Of a stretch of 31,681 bases of DNA, positions 1-9,840 are shown one piece after another. Where the stretch lies: assembly GCA_001970855.1 (NCBI GenBank), contig LSSN01000731.1, positions 1 through 31,681 of the forward strand, written 5' to 3'. The notes under the pieces were generated by a model. The model was not told the DNA's origin. It worked only from the letters and a program-made list of their open reading frames with translations, and did no database searches. The stretch is from Smittium culicis. Taxonomy: Eukaryota; Kickxellomycota; Harpellomycetes; Harpellales; Legeriomycetaceae. Made by a program: the position numbers and the translations under genes. Positions within the stretch are counted from its first letter, which is position 1, and every line of letters begins with the position of its first letter.

Positions 1-223
1 TATTCATTTATTGTCTATTGCTGAAACAGCGTAAGATAATTACAGCCAATATATTTCTTCATGAAATTACATAATGATATTTTTAGCCAATAACCTTGGA
101 AGGCATATCATTCGATAGCTGATGATCTTGACTGTCCATTGGTTGAATCAGTATATCTGATTCATGGCTGCTATTCGTCGCAGAAAATCCTCCAGGCGTT
201 TGCAGAATTGAGATCTTCGTCAG
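1..223. other. Decayed continuation of element B, no readable frame
   Basis: On the minus strand this should hold the rest of the integrase after the zinc finger. I see only broken frames and no catalytic motif. The stretch has several TTGGCT/AGCCAA words like those in the LTR-like repeats at 6130-6431 and 9101-9401, but no alignable copy of them. Confidence 0.35.
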
Positions 224-733
224 TTAACATAATCTGAAACTCTGAATATAATCAAATACATCACGGTACATTTGTGCCCAGAACAGAAATTTCCTGAGTT
301 TTATTATTTTCTGAAAGTGACCTAAATGAGAACTTTTATGAGTGTCGTGATAGAGAAACAAAAAATTGCTTAACCATCTTGTAGCCACATAAAGTCGTGG
401 ATTTCGAGCGTCGGAAATGCTATAGAGCTTATTATGAATTATTTTGTATGACTTTGGTTGATTTATCAAGTTCTCCGGTTTATTAACAGGGGATTCTAAG
501 CTATTACTTATTGTTTTGAATTTTACATCTATTTTTTGTTGTTTTTCTATTTCTTTTGGTGTTGGAAGATTTGGATTATAATATGAGATATCGAAATATT
601 GATTAATTTCGACAATTTTGTTTTCTGATTCGAATTCAATAGCATTTACCTCTGATTCAGTTGCAATTTCTCTAGAGTTGGAATCCGAATCTGAGTCACT
701 GCCTATGTCAGCTTCACTAACAAGTACATCGAG
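224..733 (-). pseudogene. Element B: Ty3/gypsy pol relic, RNase H-integrase linker and integrase zinc-binding domain
   Basis: An open minus-strand frame of about 169 codons runs from just below a TAA at 734-736 to a TAA at 224-226. The first 80 or so codons are an acidic, Ser/Glu-rich linker. The second half matches the integrase N-terminal HHCC finger of Ty3/gypsy Pol: a His pair in YHDTHKSSHLGHFQ, the usual aromatic block (FLFWAQMYRDV) and one Cys just before the stop, where the family has CxxC. The catalytic core is not visible; below 224 the frame is broken and runs off the window. It continues the RNase H relic at 5693-6132, and element A separates the two. There is no start codon because this is an internal part of Pol. 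The assignment rests on motif order and spacing; it is a non-functional remnant. Confidence 0.72.
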
Positions 734-769
734 TTACCAAAATTTTTTATCGTTATTAATGATGGTCCT

Positions 770-936
770 TGATGCCAAGAGTTGATCGTATCATTTCTGA
801 TTATATTCTTAATCAGAACTGCAAATTTAAAATCATTTATATTTATAGCTATAAAAGACTCGTATATTAGTCTTTTGAATCTCCAAGTCTTTCAATCTTA
901 TAAACTTATTAAAAAATTTAAATACATAACCTAACA
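770..936 (+). repeat. Element A 5' LTR
   Basis: The segment aligns with 5598-5760. Shared blocks include CTGATTATATTCTTAATCA, a TATAAAAGA word and the terminal CCTAACA. The end (CTAACA at 931-936) is clear. The start (TGATG at 770) is placed by matching length and the TG rule and is less certain. Both copies carry the TATAAAAGA motif, a possible promoter. Confidence 0.75.
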
Positions 937-1099
937 TATTGAAAGACTTGTAAAAGATTATAATTATCAAAAATCTTCACAAAACTATTGCTTCTGTTTC
1001 AGTTTTTGCTTCATCTTCTGATTTTCTATTCATTTTGACAAAATTAAAAATAACTCCAATTAAAACTGAGATTCGAATCTTCAAGAAATTTTAACTACT

Positions 1100-1717
1100 C
1101 CGAATTTTCAAATAACGCGTTAATAGTTTCGGAAATAAGAAAATCTGATATCGAAAAATTCGACGCTAAAATTAAAAACTCTAATTCATTTAAATCCGCG
1201 CTGGAGTTGTAATATTGCAAGTACGCGGACTACTTTGCTAAAAAAAATAAAAAAAAATCAAATTTCTTACATAGGAAGATATCTTAAAGACACCGCAAGC
1301 ATATGGTTTGGAAGCCTGATAACCAGTAAGTCTCCACTTTTACAGAACTTTAACGACTTCTTTGCTGTATTCGAAAAAAGATTTTCATATTCGAGCTGCT
1401 CAATAAATGCCATTACGAAACTGAAGAACTGTAAACAGAAAAGGCGAAACGTGTCAGAATATGCAGCAGATCTCACAAATTTTGCACTACAAACTTGATT
1501 CAGCGATCCAGAACATATAGACATATTCTTGAGTAATTTAAACCCACAGTACATGATATATTTGTTCGCCGTATATATACCAAACTCACTCAAACAGATA
1601 ATGGATATGGAAATTAGGGTAGAAAATCGCATAGACTGTAGAAATTGCTATGGCGTTAACCCAGAGGTACAACAAGTGTCATTGCTAGTAACTTCAACAC
1701 CAGAATTACTATACTGA
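1100..1717 (+). pseudogene. Element A gag (capsid) relic
   Basis: From about 1235 the frame reads a capsid-like segment with the gag signature of an aliphatic YL, then A..W (ISYIGRYLKDTASIWF), then an F..F...F pattern (FNDFFAVFEKRF), typical of the Retrotrans_gag domain. It stops at 1496-1498 and continues, still gag-like, in another frame at about 1529-1717 (NLNPQYMIYLFA). No intact CCHC zinc knuckle is visible downstream. Gag would form the cytoplasmic virus-like particle. The preceding 937-1100 is the untranslated leader, where a tRNA primer-binding site would lie; I do not recognise one. Confidence 0.65.
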
Positions 1718-2019
1718 AAATTGAACACCAACCTATGTAATTGGATGCTTTATACAGAAAAAGGGCCTATTTCTGTCGAGTAAAGAGAAAGAAGGCTAAA
1801 AATTAATCTTTTCTTGTATTGTGGCGAAGACGAACACTAAAAATATAACTTTCTACACTCAAGGTACTTAAAATCCAAATCACGGAAGTAGATATGGTGT
1901 CAGTTCTGGGGTACAAATTAAAAGTTTTTTCTATTTTTGATTATAGTCATTTTACTAAATATCCAAAAAAAAAAAAAAATTCAACAAAACTATTGTATAA
2001 AAATATGTAACAAAAATCC

Positions 2020-2496
2020 AATGATATGATAGATTCTGGTGCATCATAGAATTTCATAAATGATAATATTATTAGAAAACTAAAACTTCCTTCAATTATA
2101 TTAAATAACCCAATATTAGTTGAAACTATAAATGGGGAGCTACATATTGAAAATGAAATTGATGGATATGCAAAAGATTTGGAAATAGATTTTTATAAAA
2201 ATGATGAGAAAATCAATCTATACCCTATAGAGACTAGACACACAGATAAAATACGGGGACTTCCACGGCTCAGGGAGCATTCGCTAAAAATAAATTGGAA
2301 CGTTTCAAGCTTTAAATTCGATTTAAAATATTTCCAAGATAACTATCTAAAACAAAATTTAAAACTAGATGCCATATTATCGCCTGAAAATGATTCTACA
2401 AATTATAATAAAAACGACCTAGTAACTGATGAGAGTGAATGCAAATCCGAATACTTCACAACAGACGAAGCCGATAAAATTCAAATAAATCCTTAA
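2020..2496 (+). pseudogene. Element A protease and protease-RT linker relic
   Basis: A plus-strand frame begins with the retropepsin active-site motif DSGAS at about 2034-2048, followed at once by an in-frame TAG and then by FINDNIIRKLKL, the usual helix after the active site. The frame stays open to 2496 through an acidic linker. The retroviral-type protease would cleave Gag-Pol. The stop directly after DSGAS prevents a functional product. Between 1718 and 2020 I find only broken frames and an A-rich run. Confidence 0.65.
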
Positions 2497-2619
2497 GTGA
2501 AACTATTATAACTCTAAAAGAAGAGGGTGACATAATAAAAAATTAGTACTACAAATAATTACCAGTTTTTAGCTAGAAAAGCGCAAAAACTCTCCAGAAC
2601 ATAGAGAATTCGATTGAGC

Positions 2620-3900
2620 TATGGAATCAGATTCGAATTTTAAAACTTACTTTGGACCTATATACAAACTATATGAACTGGGATTAAAGCAGCTTAGTAT
2701 ATACATAGACGATAACCTAGAAAAAGTTTTTATTCAGCAATAGAAATCCCTTTGCGGCGATCATATAATGTTTGCTAAGAAAAAATACGATGGCCTAAGG
2801 CTATGCAAAGTATACCGCTGGCTTAATAGTGCTACAGAAAAAAAAACGCTCTTCCACGTATCGATGATACTATATACAGGTTTAGAGAAGAAAAAATATT
2901 CACAAAATATCTTCTGAAAAATGCTTACAATCTTATACGAATCAAACAAGGCGATGAATTGAAAACGGCATTTAGATGCCGAAACGAACAATTCGAATTT
3001 AAATTAATGTCATTCGGATTAATAAATGCCCATGCTACGTTTCAAAATTTTGTTAATAGAGTTCTTAGAGACGTCTTGGATACATACGCAATTGCATATT
3101 TTGACAATATTCTGATATACTCCACAAACGAAGAGGAACATATAAAACATGTTAGCTCAGTTTTAGACAAACTATTAGAAAATAAACTGTATATCAAGAA
3201 GAAAAAATGTGTTTTCCATAGCAATAAAGTTGATTTTTTAGGATACATTGTCTATTCTGATGGAATATAAGCTATTAAAAATAAGCATAAGAATGTTAAA
3301 GAATTTGAAGTACCTATCTCTCAGAAAGAAATATAAGTATTTATGGGATTTGACAACTTCTATAGAAAACTCGCTACAGAATTTTCGAAGCTAACTATTC
3401 CGATATCAAACTTATTCAGAAGCAATACAGAATTTAGATGGAATAAACGAGCAGATCAAGCTTTCAAAATTCTTTTTGTAAAATTAACTTTATCAGAAAC
3501 TTTGGAGTATCCAAATCCTGACAGATCTTTTATAGTCGAGACTTACTTTTCAAACTATGCAATAGGTGCTGTACTCTCACAGTTATCTGACGATGGAGAC
3601 CTGAGACCTATTGCCTTTTACTCAAGATAATTAAATAAAAGTGAGATAAATTATCATATTTATGATAAGGAACTGCTAGCAATAGTTGCGATACTAAAAG
3701 AATGGCGTCATTATTTAGAGGAAGAAAATTTTCAATTATATGTTATAACGGATCATAAGAACTCAGAATATTTCAAGGCAGCAAAAACGCTCAAAGAAAG
3801 ATACGTCCGAAGGTTTAAATTATCAATTAAATATGAATTCGAAATCAAATACAGACCAGGTAATATAAACACAAAGACTGATGCACTTTCATGAATGGGG
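2620..3900 (+). pseudogene. Element A reverse transcriptase-RNase H relic
   Basis: The RT region starts near 2640 in broken frames (IYKLYELGLKQLSIYIDDNL, a decayed form of the loop before the fingers) and is clear at 2959-3270. The palm motif reads MSFGLINAHATFQNFVN, and the catalytic box reads YFDNILIYS instead of Y-x-D-D, so the second catalytic Asp is lost. The thumb and connection (VDFLGYIVYSDGI) follow. RNase H covers about 3343-3895: an FYRKLATEF start, a VLSQLSDDGDLRPIAFYSR segment, a TDHKNSEYF block and the ending IKYRPGNINTKTDALS, followed by TGA where the family has DALSR. Several stops sit where the family has Gln or Arg codons. Confidence 0.85.
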
Positions 3901-3989
3901 AACAAAATACCATTAATCAACAAGGATCGGAAAATAATCGATATAAAACATTTTATAAACTAAATAACTATACCGATTAATGGAAATAT

Positions 3990-5440
3990 AGAGAAATTAT
4001 CTATCTATATAAAGAATAATCATAAGTTCATTTCGAGAGAGATAAAAAAATTAAAAAATTCCGATTTAAAATATGATATTCAAAATTATCTGTATAAGAT
4101 AAACAAGAAAATAGTAGTATCAAAGAAATTTCGAGCGCTGGTTATTGTCATAAACCATGATTCTTTAGTAGCAAGACATTTTGGCCATAGTAAAACAATA
4201 GAATTAATAGAAGGAAAATATTGGTTTACAGGCCTTAAAAAATACATACTAGAATATATTAAATCGTGTTGTGTTTAAAATAGAGCAAAAACTTTTAGAC
4301 AAAAAAAATGTGGACTTTTGAAACCACTAAATCGCGCCGAGAAACCATGGTCATTTGTGACGATGGGCTTATTAACTAAATTACCAAATTCGAAGGGATA
4401 AGCTAATTTGATGGTGGTGGTCGACAGATTTACGAAAATTTCTCAGTATATTTCTCTTCGAGCGATGCCGAATTCAGCAAAAATTGCCGGGCTATTTGAA
4501 ATATATATATTTAAATATCATGGAGTTCCCACCGAAGTTATTAATTACAGAGGGCCTTAGTTTACCTCAAAATTTTGGAAAAACTTTTTTAATCTTCTCG
4601 GAATCAAAATAAATTTATCCACGATGATTCACCCGGAAACTGAAATTCAGACTGAAAGAGTGAATCAAATCGTAGAAAAATATCTACGGGTGATTTTAAT
4701 CTATAAGCAGGATAACTGGAGCTTTATCATTCCTCAAGCAGAATTTTCTTACAATAATACGATCCAATCTTAAAATAAAATGGGTCCATTTTTCTCTCTA
4801 GAAGGTTTTAACCCGCGTTTTGAACCAAAAACTTCGATGGAATTCAATTTTCCGAGCGCTATTAACAAATGCGAGGAAATGAAAAAATTTCATAATCAAA
4901 TGAAAATTAACTTAGAAAAAGATTGAAATCTGCTAAAAGGCAAGCAGAAAAGCACTAATAAATCCAGTCTGAGTTCAAAACAGGAGATAATGTTTATCTT
5001 CTAAGAAAAAATATTAAAACGGCTAGACCTTCAAGCAAGCATGATTGGAAAAAAATTAGCCTTTTCTAAATAAAGGAAAAGCTTGGAGAAGTGATTTACA
5101 GATTGAAGCTACCAAAGCGCTTGAGAATCCATAATGTATTTCACGTATCTTTGCTCGAAAGATACAAAGAAATCAACATACCAGAAAAAAAAAAATTCCT
5201 CAAAGCCTGTAATCGAGGATGGAAACGAGTCATTTATTGTCCATGTGATACTTGACTGCTAGAAAAAGAGGATGATTTCCTTTTTCTTGATAAATTGGGA
5301 ATATTTTGAAAAATAAGAAATCAGCTTGGAGCTCGAAGAGAATTTTAATTGCGATAAATTACTGTCAGAATTATAAAAGAAATACATGAAGAGGCCGTGA
5401 ATCAAACTCGGAGCCTCCCAGAAGTAGCATTTGAGTTCCA
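3990..5440 (+). pseudogene. Element A integrase and chromodomain relic
   Basis: The zinc finger is visible at about 4150-4280 (HDSLVARHFGHSKTIELI, then SCCV before a TAA). The core follows at 4340-4700. The first catalytic Asp region reads VTMGLLTKLPNS where the family has MDFI. VVVDRFTKISQYI is conserved. The second region reads NYRGP then TAG then FTSKFW, where the family has DRGPQFTS. The third reads HPETEIQTERVNQIVEKYLR. The C-terminal part has RLRIHNVFHVSLLERY at 5110-5165. At about 5205-5400 a chromodomain-like segment (IVHVILDC, FFLINWEYFEK, DKLLSEL) is seen in broken frames. Integrase would insert the cDNA; the chromodomain would target it to modified histones. At least four stops and two changed catalytic acids make it inactive. 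Confidence 0.82.
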
Positions 5441-5597
5441 TAGTCTAAGCAGTCCAGCGGTCCAAACGGCTTGCCAGAAAGATCTGCCATGAGGCTACAA
5501 CCATATACTTTTGCGATAATTACAGGTGCTCTACCCTTTCTTTGTTATTTTTAAAAATAATTTTATTTTATATGTTTAGATTTTAAACGTGGGATAA

Positions 5598-5760
5598 TGT
5601 TTAGATTTGATTGGATCAATTCTGATTATATTCTTAATCATAATTTCCCAATTAAAATTATTAATATTTTCAAATATAAAAGATTTGTAGATTCATTTGT
5701 TGAATCTACTGTCTTTCGATCTTGAAAACTTGATTAAAAATTTGAATCTAAAACCTAACA
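5598..5760 (+). repeat. Element A 3' LTR
   Basis: The copy is direct with respect to 770-936. It starts TGTTTAG (5598) and ends CCTAACA (5760), so its ends form the short inverted TG...CA termini expected of an LTR. The GTGGGA just upstream (5590-5595) could be the remains of a polypurine tract. Confidence 0.78.
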
Positions 5761-6132
5761 CTTGGCTTCTTGTGATTTGAAATTGTAGCTTGTATCCATG
5801 TTCATATCCGGTTCCAAATTCTCTGCTTAAAGCATCAGTTATCCCGTTCTCTAATCCCGTAACATGCTTGATTTTGAAGTCATATTTTTGTAACGCTGAA
5901 TTCCATCGAGTGATTCTACCTCTAGGTTCGTCATTTGCGAGTGCAGAAATCAAAGCGCGATGATCAGTATACAATTATGTACAGGTGCTATGAACATAAC
6001 TATGGGGTTTGTTTAATCCTAATACTACTGCTAGGGCTACCTAGTCACTGGAAAAATAGTTCATTTCTGCAGCATGTAACTATATACTGGCGTATGCTAT
6101 TGGCCGCACTGATTCATAATCCGATAATTTGT
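5693..6132 (-). pseudogene. Element B: C-terminal part of Ty3/gypsy RNase H
   Basis: One minus-strand frame, interrupted by three stops, runs from the edge of the LTR-like repeat at 6130. It carries the second half of RNase H: KLSDYESVRPIAYAS, then EMNYF, then VALAVVLGLNKPHSYV, then LYTDHRALISALANDEPRG, then RWNSALQKYDFKIKHVTG, ending ENGITDALSREFGTG. The first half of RNase H, with the first catalytic Asp, is absent on this strand. It is present on the plus strand at about 8900-8990, next to the second inverted LTR-like copy. Downstream (below 5800) the linker enters element A, and the same Pol resumes at 733. Confidence 0.85.
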
Positions 6133-6431
6133 AACTAAATATATGTCAAAATATAGTTCGGAGATGATTATTCAAAAAGTGCCAAATGGGTCACCTTATA
6201 TACTTTTCACACTATTTATTTAATAAAACTATACTTATTGGGATTAACCCAAAATCTGATAAAATAGCGTAATATTAAATACAAGCCAATAGAAATAAAG
6301 ACACACTATATATCTTTAATACACAATCGATCAACTTGATAGTTGAGCTGTATGTATAATAGGATACTTGGTATTGGCTGGTGATATCATTGATTCGCTA
6401 TGATTGACTGGTTACTATATCTGGTGTACGA
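6130..6431 (-). repeat. LTR-like repeat, left copy, inverted
   Basis: The reverse complement aligns over its whole length (about 300 bp, very high identity in the middle and 70-75% at the edges by eye) with 9101-9401. In LTR orientation it would start near 6431 (TCGTACACC, against TGTTACGCC in the other copy) and end GTTACA at 6130. Internal landmarks include AAAGTATATAAGGTGACCC (TATA-like) and CTATTGGCTTGTATTTAATA. It abuts antisense gag on one side and RNase H coding on the other, with no leader or primer site, which is abnormal for a 5' LTR. Confidence 0.82.
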
Positions 6432-7160
6432 CGACTCCCAATCAAGCATCCTTGTAGACGATTCATTGAAGGGTGAGGCCAGAAGCTGGTACGACGATGA
6501 ATCTGATCCAAAACTTGATAACTGCGAAAGTTTAAGTCAGGAATTATCTAAACAGTTTGACGATGCAGAATCTCTCAGAATGGCTTTGGACAAATTTTAC
6601 ACAATGCGCCTAACGGATAAATCGGAATTCAATTCGTTTATCCAGCAAGTCCGACCAGCCATCAAAATTGTCACAGGAGATAACAGCAAATTAGCAATTG
6701 TAATGCTTAGGAAGCAAATCGAACAAAGCATTCGCAAGTACCTTCCCGAAATTGCCAATGAGACATTCGAGGAATTCGAGGAATTCGAGAAACGACTCAA
6801 GGCCCAGATTACCGAGATTCAATCCGAGCCTGCCCGAATGAATGTAGACCGCCAGATAAGCATGGAAATCGATCCGATTGTCGCCTCAATCAAACCTGAT
6901 CAAAATATTACCATCAGTGCTGCACAATACACACCTCAGTACAACAATTGTTATGATACAGAGACTACGCGTTTCAGCGCTCAAAATTTCAGAAACCCAT
7001 TACAGCGCAATACAAAGCCACACAGCTGAGAAAATACAACTACGACGAAAGCTTAATTCTAAGAGTATGTACGGAACGGACAGTGTTACAACTACGGCCA
7101 AAAGGGGTAACTACATAGCTCATTCAACAAGCCTTTCAAACCCGTCCGCATCATGAATCC
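6431..7160 (+). pseudogene. Element C gag relic, 5' truncated by the LTR-like repeat
   Basis: The frame open from 6400 reads the Retrotrans_gag pattern right after the repeat: SLKGEARSWYDDE, then a helical region with FIQQV, EEFEEFEKRL and AQITEIQSE. The first eight or so codons after 6400 lie inside the repeat, so the true N-terminus is missing and the ATG at 6400 is probably not native. The frame stops at 7027-7029. Downstream, in another frame, CYNYGQKG followed by a stop at about 7084-7110 looks like a ruined CCHC zinc knuckle. Gag would package the RNA. A direct GAGGAATTCGAG duplication adds a short EEFEEFE repeat at about 6770-6790. Confidence 0.75.
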
Positions 7161-7220
7161 CTTGATTTCTGAATCATTTGAAGAGGGAAAAGACAACGCA
7201 CAGTAAATAGGAGCAATACT

Positions 7221-7877
7221 GTGCGAAAAAAACGAAAGCCTCCTGACAAGCCTCAATCCGAAAACAGCAAACTCCAAATCGAATACGACATCAAAAACGA
7301 CAACAAATACGACATCAAATACGACAACGAATACGATAGCGAAAACGACTACGATTACGAAATCAAAAACGAGCACGACGATAACGACGATAACAATAAT
7401 TACGATATCGATGACGACTTTACGAAATTTGCGACGAACATCTCGAGTTTACGCTTTGCTGACGAAGTTGTACCCCCAACTGCACTAACGACTATGAATC
7501 TGCATTTGAACGAGAATATCTGCTTTTAAATCAAAGCTACGATAAATGACTTTCCTGTTTCTGTGCTTCTGGACTCTGGCTCCCAAATAACAAGTATCTC
7601 GTCTTCAATTGTAGAAAAGTTAAACTTAAAGCCTAAACTTCACAAACCGATTAAAATAAAGCTAGGAAACAATTCGACAGTTAACACTTCAGATAAAGTT
7701 GTTTCGACATTTATAAGCTTTGGAAATACCAAATACGACACGATTTTCCGAATAATGCCTTCACAACTGCTCGACATTATACTTGGCGCAAATTTCATCT
7801 TCGCATCAAAAGTGACTTACAGCCCAATGAATATGACTATCTGCTTCACTCATGGAAATAAATACAATAAATTCTGA
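7221..7877 (+). pseudogene. Element C Asp/Asn-rich linker and aspartic protease
   Basis: One frame spans 7221-7877 with a single in-frame TAA at 7527-7529. Residues about 15-70 are an extreme Asp/Asn/Tyr/Glu/Lys tract built from repeated TACGACAAC-like words. After the stop the protein continues without a shift into a retropepsin: VSVLLDSGSQITSISSSIVEKL (split here: catalytic DSG, then the helix), then the flap region (LGNNSTV) and the late ILGANFI, which matches the ILG motif of pepsin-like retroviral proteases. This domain would process Gag-Pol. If the single TAA was once CAA or a readthrough site, the frame would be intact. Confidence 0.78.
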
Positions 7878-9012
7878 ATGATACCCTCCGGATCCAAAGC
7901 AGCCGAATGGGAGCCATTAGTTCTTGCTGCTTCTGCTATTGACTGCCTACCTACTGCCGACCCTGATATCTCTGAAATATTGCGATCTGTAGCTCAGCTA
8001 TTCGATCCAATATCCCCGCATTATCAAAACCGACTTTCTGCTCTAGCTACGCTTAACCACTGATCAGTCAGTACATTCAAGAATGCGCCGCTATTCGCCT
8101 GAAGAAACTGGAACTCTTCGCGAGCACGTCCAAGAGCTGTACAAAGCTGGGTATGCACGCCCATAAACTTTGCCTTACTCTGCCAATCCGCTCATAGTTC
8201 CCAAAGCTGACGGAACACCTAGAGTAGTCATCAACTTTAGGCCACTGAACAAAGTCACTACCCGTGACGAATACCCTCTGCCGCGAATCGACATTATTCT
8301 GAATCAACTTTTTGGCTGCAGATTCTATTCAAAGTTAGATGTCTTGAAAGCCTTTTATCAAATTCCGCTCCATGCCGACTCAGTTGAAGCCTCTGCCTTT
8401 TCAACACCTGATGGCCATCATGAATTCTTGGTCATGCCACATGGAATGAGCAACTCGCCAGCAACATTCCAAAGAAACATCGATAGAACTCTCAGGCAAT
8501 GCATTGACTCTGGATACTGTGCAGCATTCGCAGATGGCATTCTGGTGTTTTCGAAAACACGCGAAAAGCATCTTGTACATCTTCGCTCTGTGCTTTCAAA
8601 ACTTAAAGAAAAGGGTTTCAAGCTAAATCCCAAAAAGTGCATATTCGCTGTTCCCAAAGTCGACATTCTGGGATACATAGTCTCTGAAAATGGCCAGGAA
8701 ATAGCAGAAGAGAAAATATCCGCTGTAAAGAAGTTTACTCGCCCAACAAATGTTCCAGCCCTACGACGATTCTTATGCATGGTCTCATTCTGCAGATCAT
8801 TTATTGACGACTTTACTAACATTGCCGCGCCACTCTACAAATTGCTTCAAAAAGACACAGCCTTCGACTGGAATATCGACTGCGAAACAGCCTTCGAAAA
8901 GCTCAAATACGCAATGATAACAGCTCCAGTTGTTGCACACCCCGACACAGCAAAATCTTACATCATGTACACTGTGATACGCCAATCAGCAGCCAGAATT
9001 CAGACATATTGA
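7878..9012 (+). pseudogene. Element C reverse transcriptase and N-terminal RNase H
   Basis: The start (7878-8160) is a broken RT N-terminal linker. From 8170 a 280-codon frame reads a full Ty3/gypsy RT palm: PRVVINFRPLNKVTTRDEYP, then YSKLDVLKAFYQIPL (first catalytic Asp), FLVMPHGMSNSPATFQ, and FADGILVFS where the family has Y-x-D-D, so both box Asp positions are affected. The thumb and connection (DILGYIVSENG, LRRFLCMVSFCRSF) and the start of RNase H (FDWNIDCETAFEKLK, then VVAHPDTAKSYIMYT) follow. The domain ends abruptly after YIMYT, where the first RNase H Asp and the G-VLSQ strand should come. The last 12 codons before the stop match nothing and belong to the 3'-flank sequence described for 8985-9100. 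Confidence 0.85.
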
Positions 9013-9100
9013 CTAGGCCAATTAACAGCCGAGATAGCCAACTGTCCAATGACATATCTTGCAATGCTATTGGACAAGTGAAACATGATGATATTACTGG
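8985..9100 (+). repeat. 3'-flank fragment, direct repeat with 9817-9900
   Basis: CCAATTAACAGCCGAGAT with its surroundings (about 8990-9075) is repeated, at lower identity, after the integrase relic at about 9822-9900 (CCAATTAACAGCCGAAAT). In the second place it directly follows the Pol C-terminus, so it is most simply the region between pol and the 3' LTR. Here it is joined to a truncated RNase H and precedes an LTR-like copy, which suggests an internal deletion from RNase H to the end of pol. Confidence 0.55.
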
Positions 9101-9401
9101 TGTTACGCCAGGTATTGGAGACAGCCAATCATAGAGAAGCAATGATTTCATTAGCCAATGACAAGTATCCTATTATACACACAGCTCAACTATCAAATTG
9201 ATCGGTTGTGTATTTAAGATATATAGTGTCTTTATTTCTATTGGCTTGTATTTAATATTACGCTATTTTATCAGATTATGGGTTAATCCTAATAAGTATA
9301 GTTTTATTAAATATATAGTGTGAAAAGTATATAAGGTGACCCATTTGGCACTTTTTGAATAAAAATCTTCGAAATAAATTTTTACGTATATATAATTACG
9401 A
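9101..9401 (+). repeat. LTR-like repeat, right copy
   Basis: The copy starts TGTTACGCC at 9101, typical of a Ty3/gypsy LTR, and ends near ATTACGA at 9401. It is the inverted partner of 6130-6431. It holds a TATA-like GTATATAAGGTGACC at about 9328-9343 and several CCAAT/ATTGG words. It follows the pol-3' flank fragment at 8985-9100, as a 3' LTR should, but it is followed by another piece of pol rather than by unrelated DNA. Confidence 0.8.
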
Positions 9402-9429
9402 CTGATTATCCTGACTGCTGATTTGAATA

Positions 9430-9840
9430 ACAAAATAATCATAATTAGCTACGAAAGAAAGCCTAAGCAAAATTGCAGTTAATAATAACAACTATATCAA
9501 AGAACAAAAATATCGCAAAAGAAGCAATGCGCCATATATAGAATGATAAACTCAGAGCAGTCACATACGAGACGTGAGATTATGTTCTATTGAAACTCCA
9601 AACAACCGTTGGGATAAATATTGCTCTTGGGCTCAGTAAAGCATAAAAGTATCATACAGATTAGCAAAGAAAATATTACGAATTAGCAATTGTTTAGTGT
9701 ATAAAGATGGTCATGTTTTCATAACAATAATAATATCTCACATAAACCGATTGAAGCCATTCAACATAAGAGGCAAGATATCATACATAGGGGACGAGCA
9801 TAGTTTTAAGTCCAGTAGCAGACAGGAATCAGATATGCTG
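9430..9840 (+). pseudogene. Ty3/gypsy integrase C-terminal end relic
   Basis: Broken plus-strand frames read in order the end of a Ty3/gypsy integrase: IAKEAMRHI, then NDKLRAVTYET-stop-DYVLLKLQ (the usual GDxVLLK strand), then KVSYRLAKKILRIS and finally ISHINRLKPFN (family: VHVSRLKPY). The frame ends with TGA at 9839-9841. The integrase core is absent; the LTR-like repeat lies immediately upstream. It may be the end of the same element as 6431-9012, or of a second copy. Non-functional. Confidence 0.65.

Larger units (their letters stand above)
770..5760 (+). mobile_element. Element A: full-length, decayed Ty3/gypsy chromovirus
   Basis: Two direct repeats of about 165 bp (770-936 and 5598-5760) bound a 5.0-kb element. 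Between them, in order on the plus strand, are gag, aspartic protease, reverse transcriptase, RNase H, integrase and a C-terminal chromodomain-like segment. This order is diagnostic of Metaviridae (Ty3/gypsy) and the chromodomain of chromoviruses. The reading frame is broken by many stops and shifts, and key catalytic residues are changed (FDN for the YxDD box, altered first two integrase acids), so it is dead. The element sits inside the pol of element B: the flanks at 733 and 5761 are successive parts of one minus-strand Ty3/gypsy Pol. I could not match a convincing target-site duplication, probably because of decay at the 5' LTR start. Confidence 0.85.
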
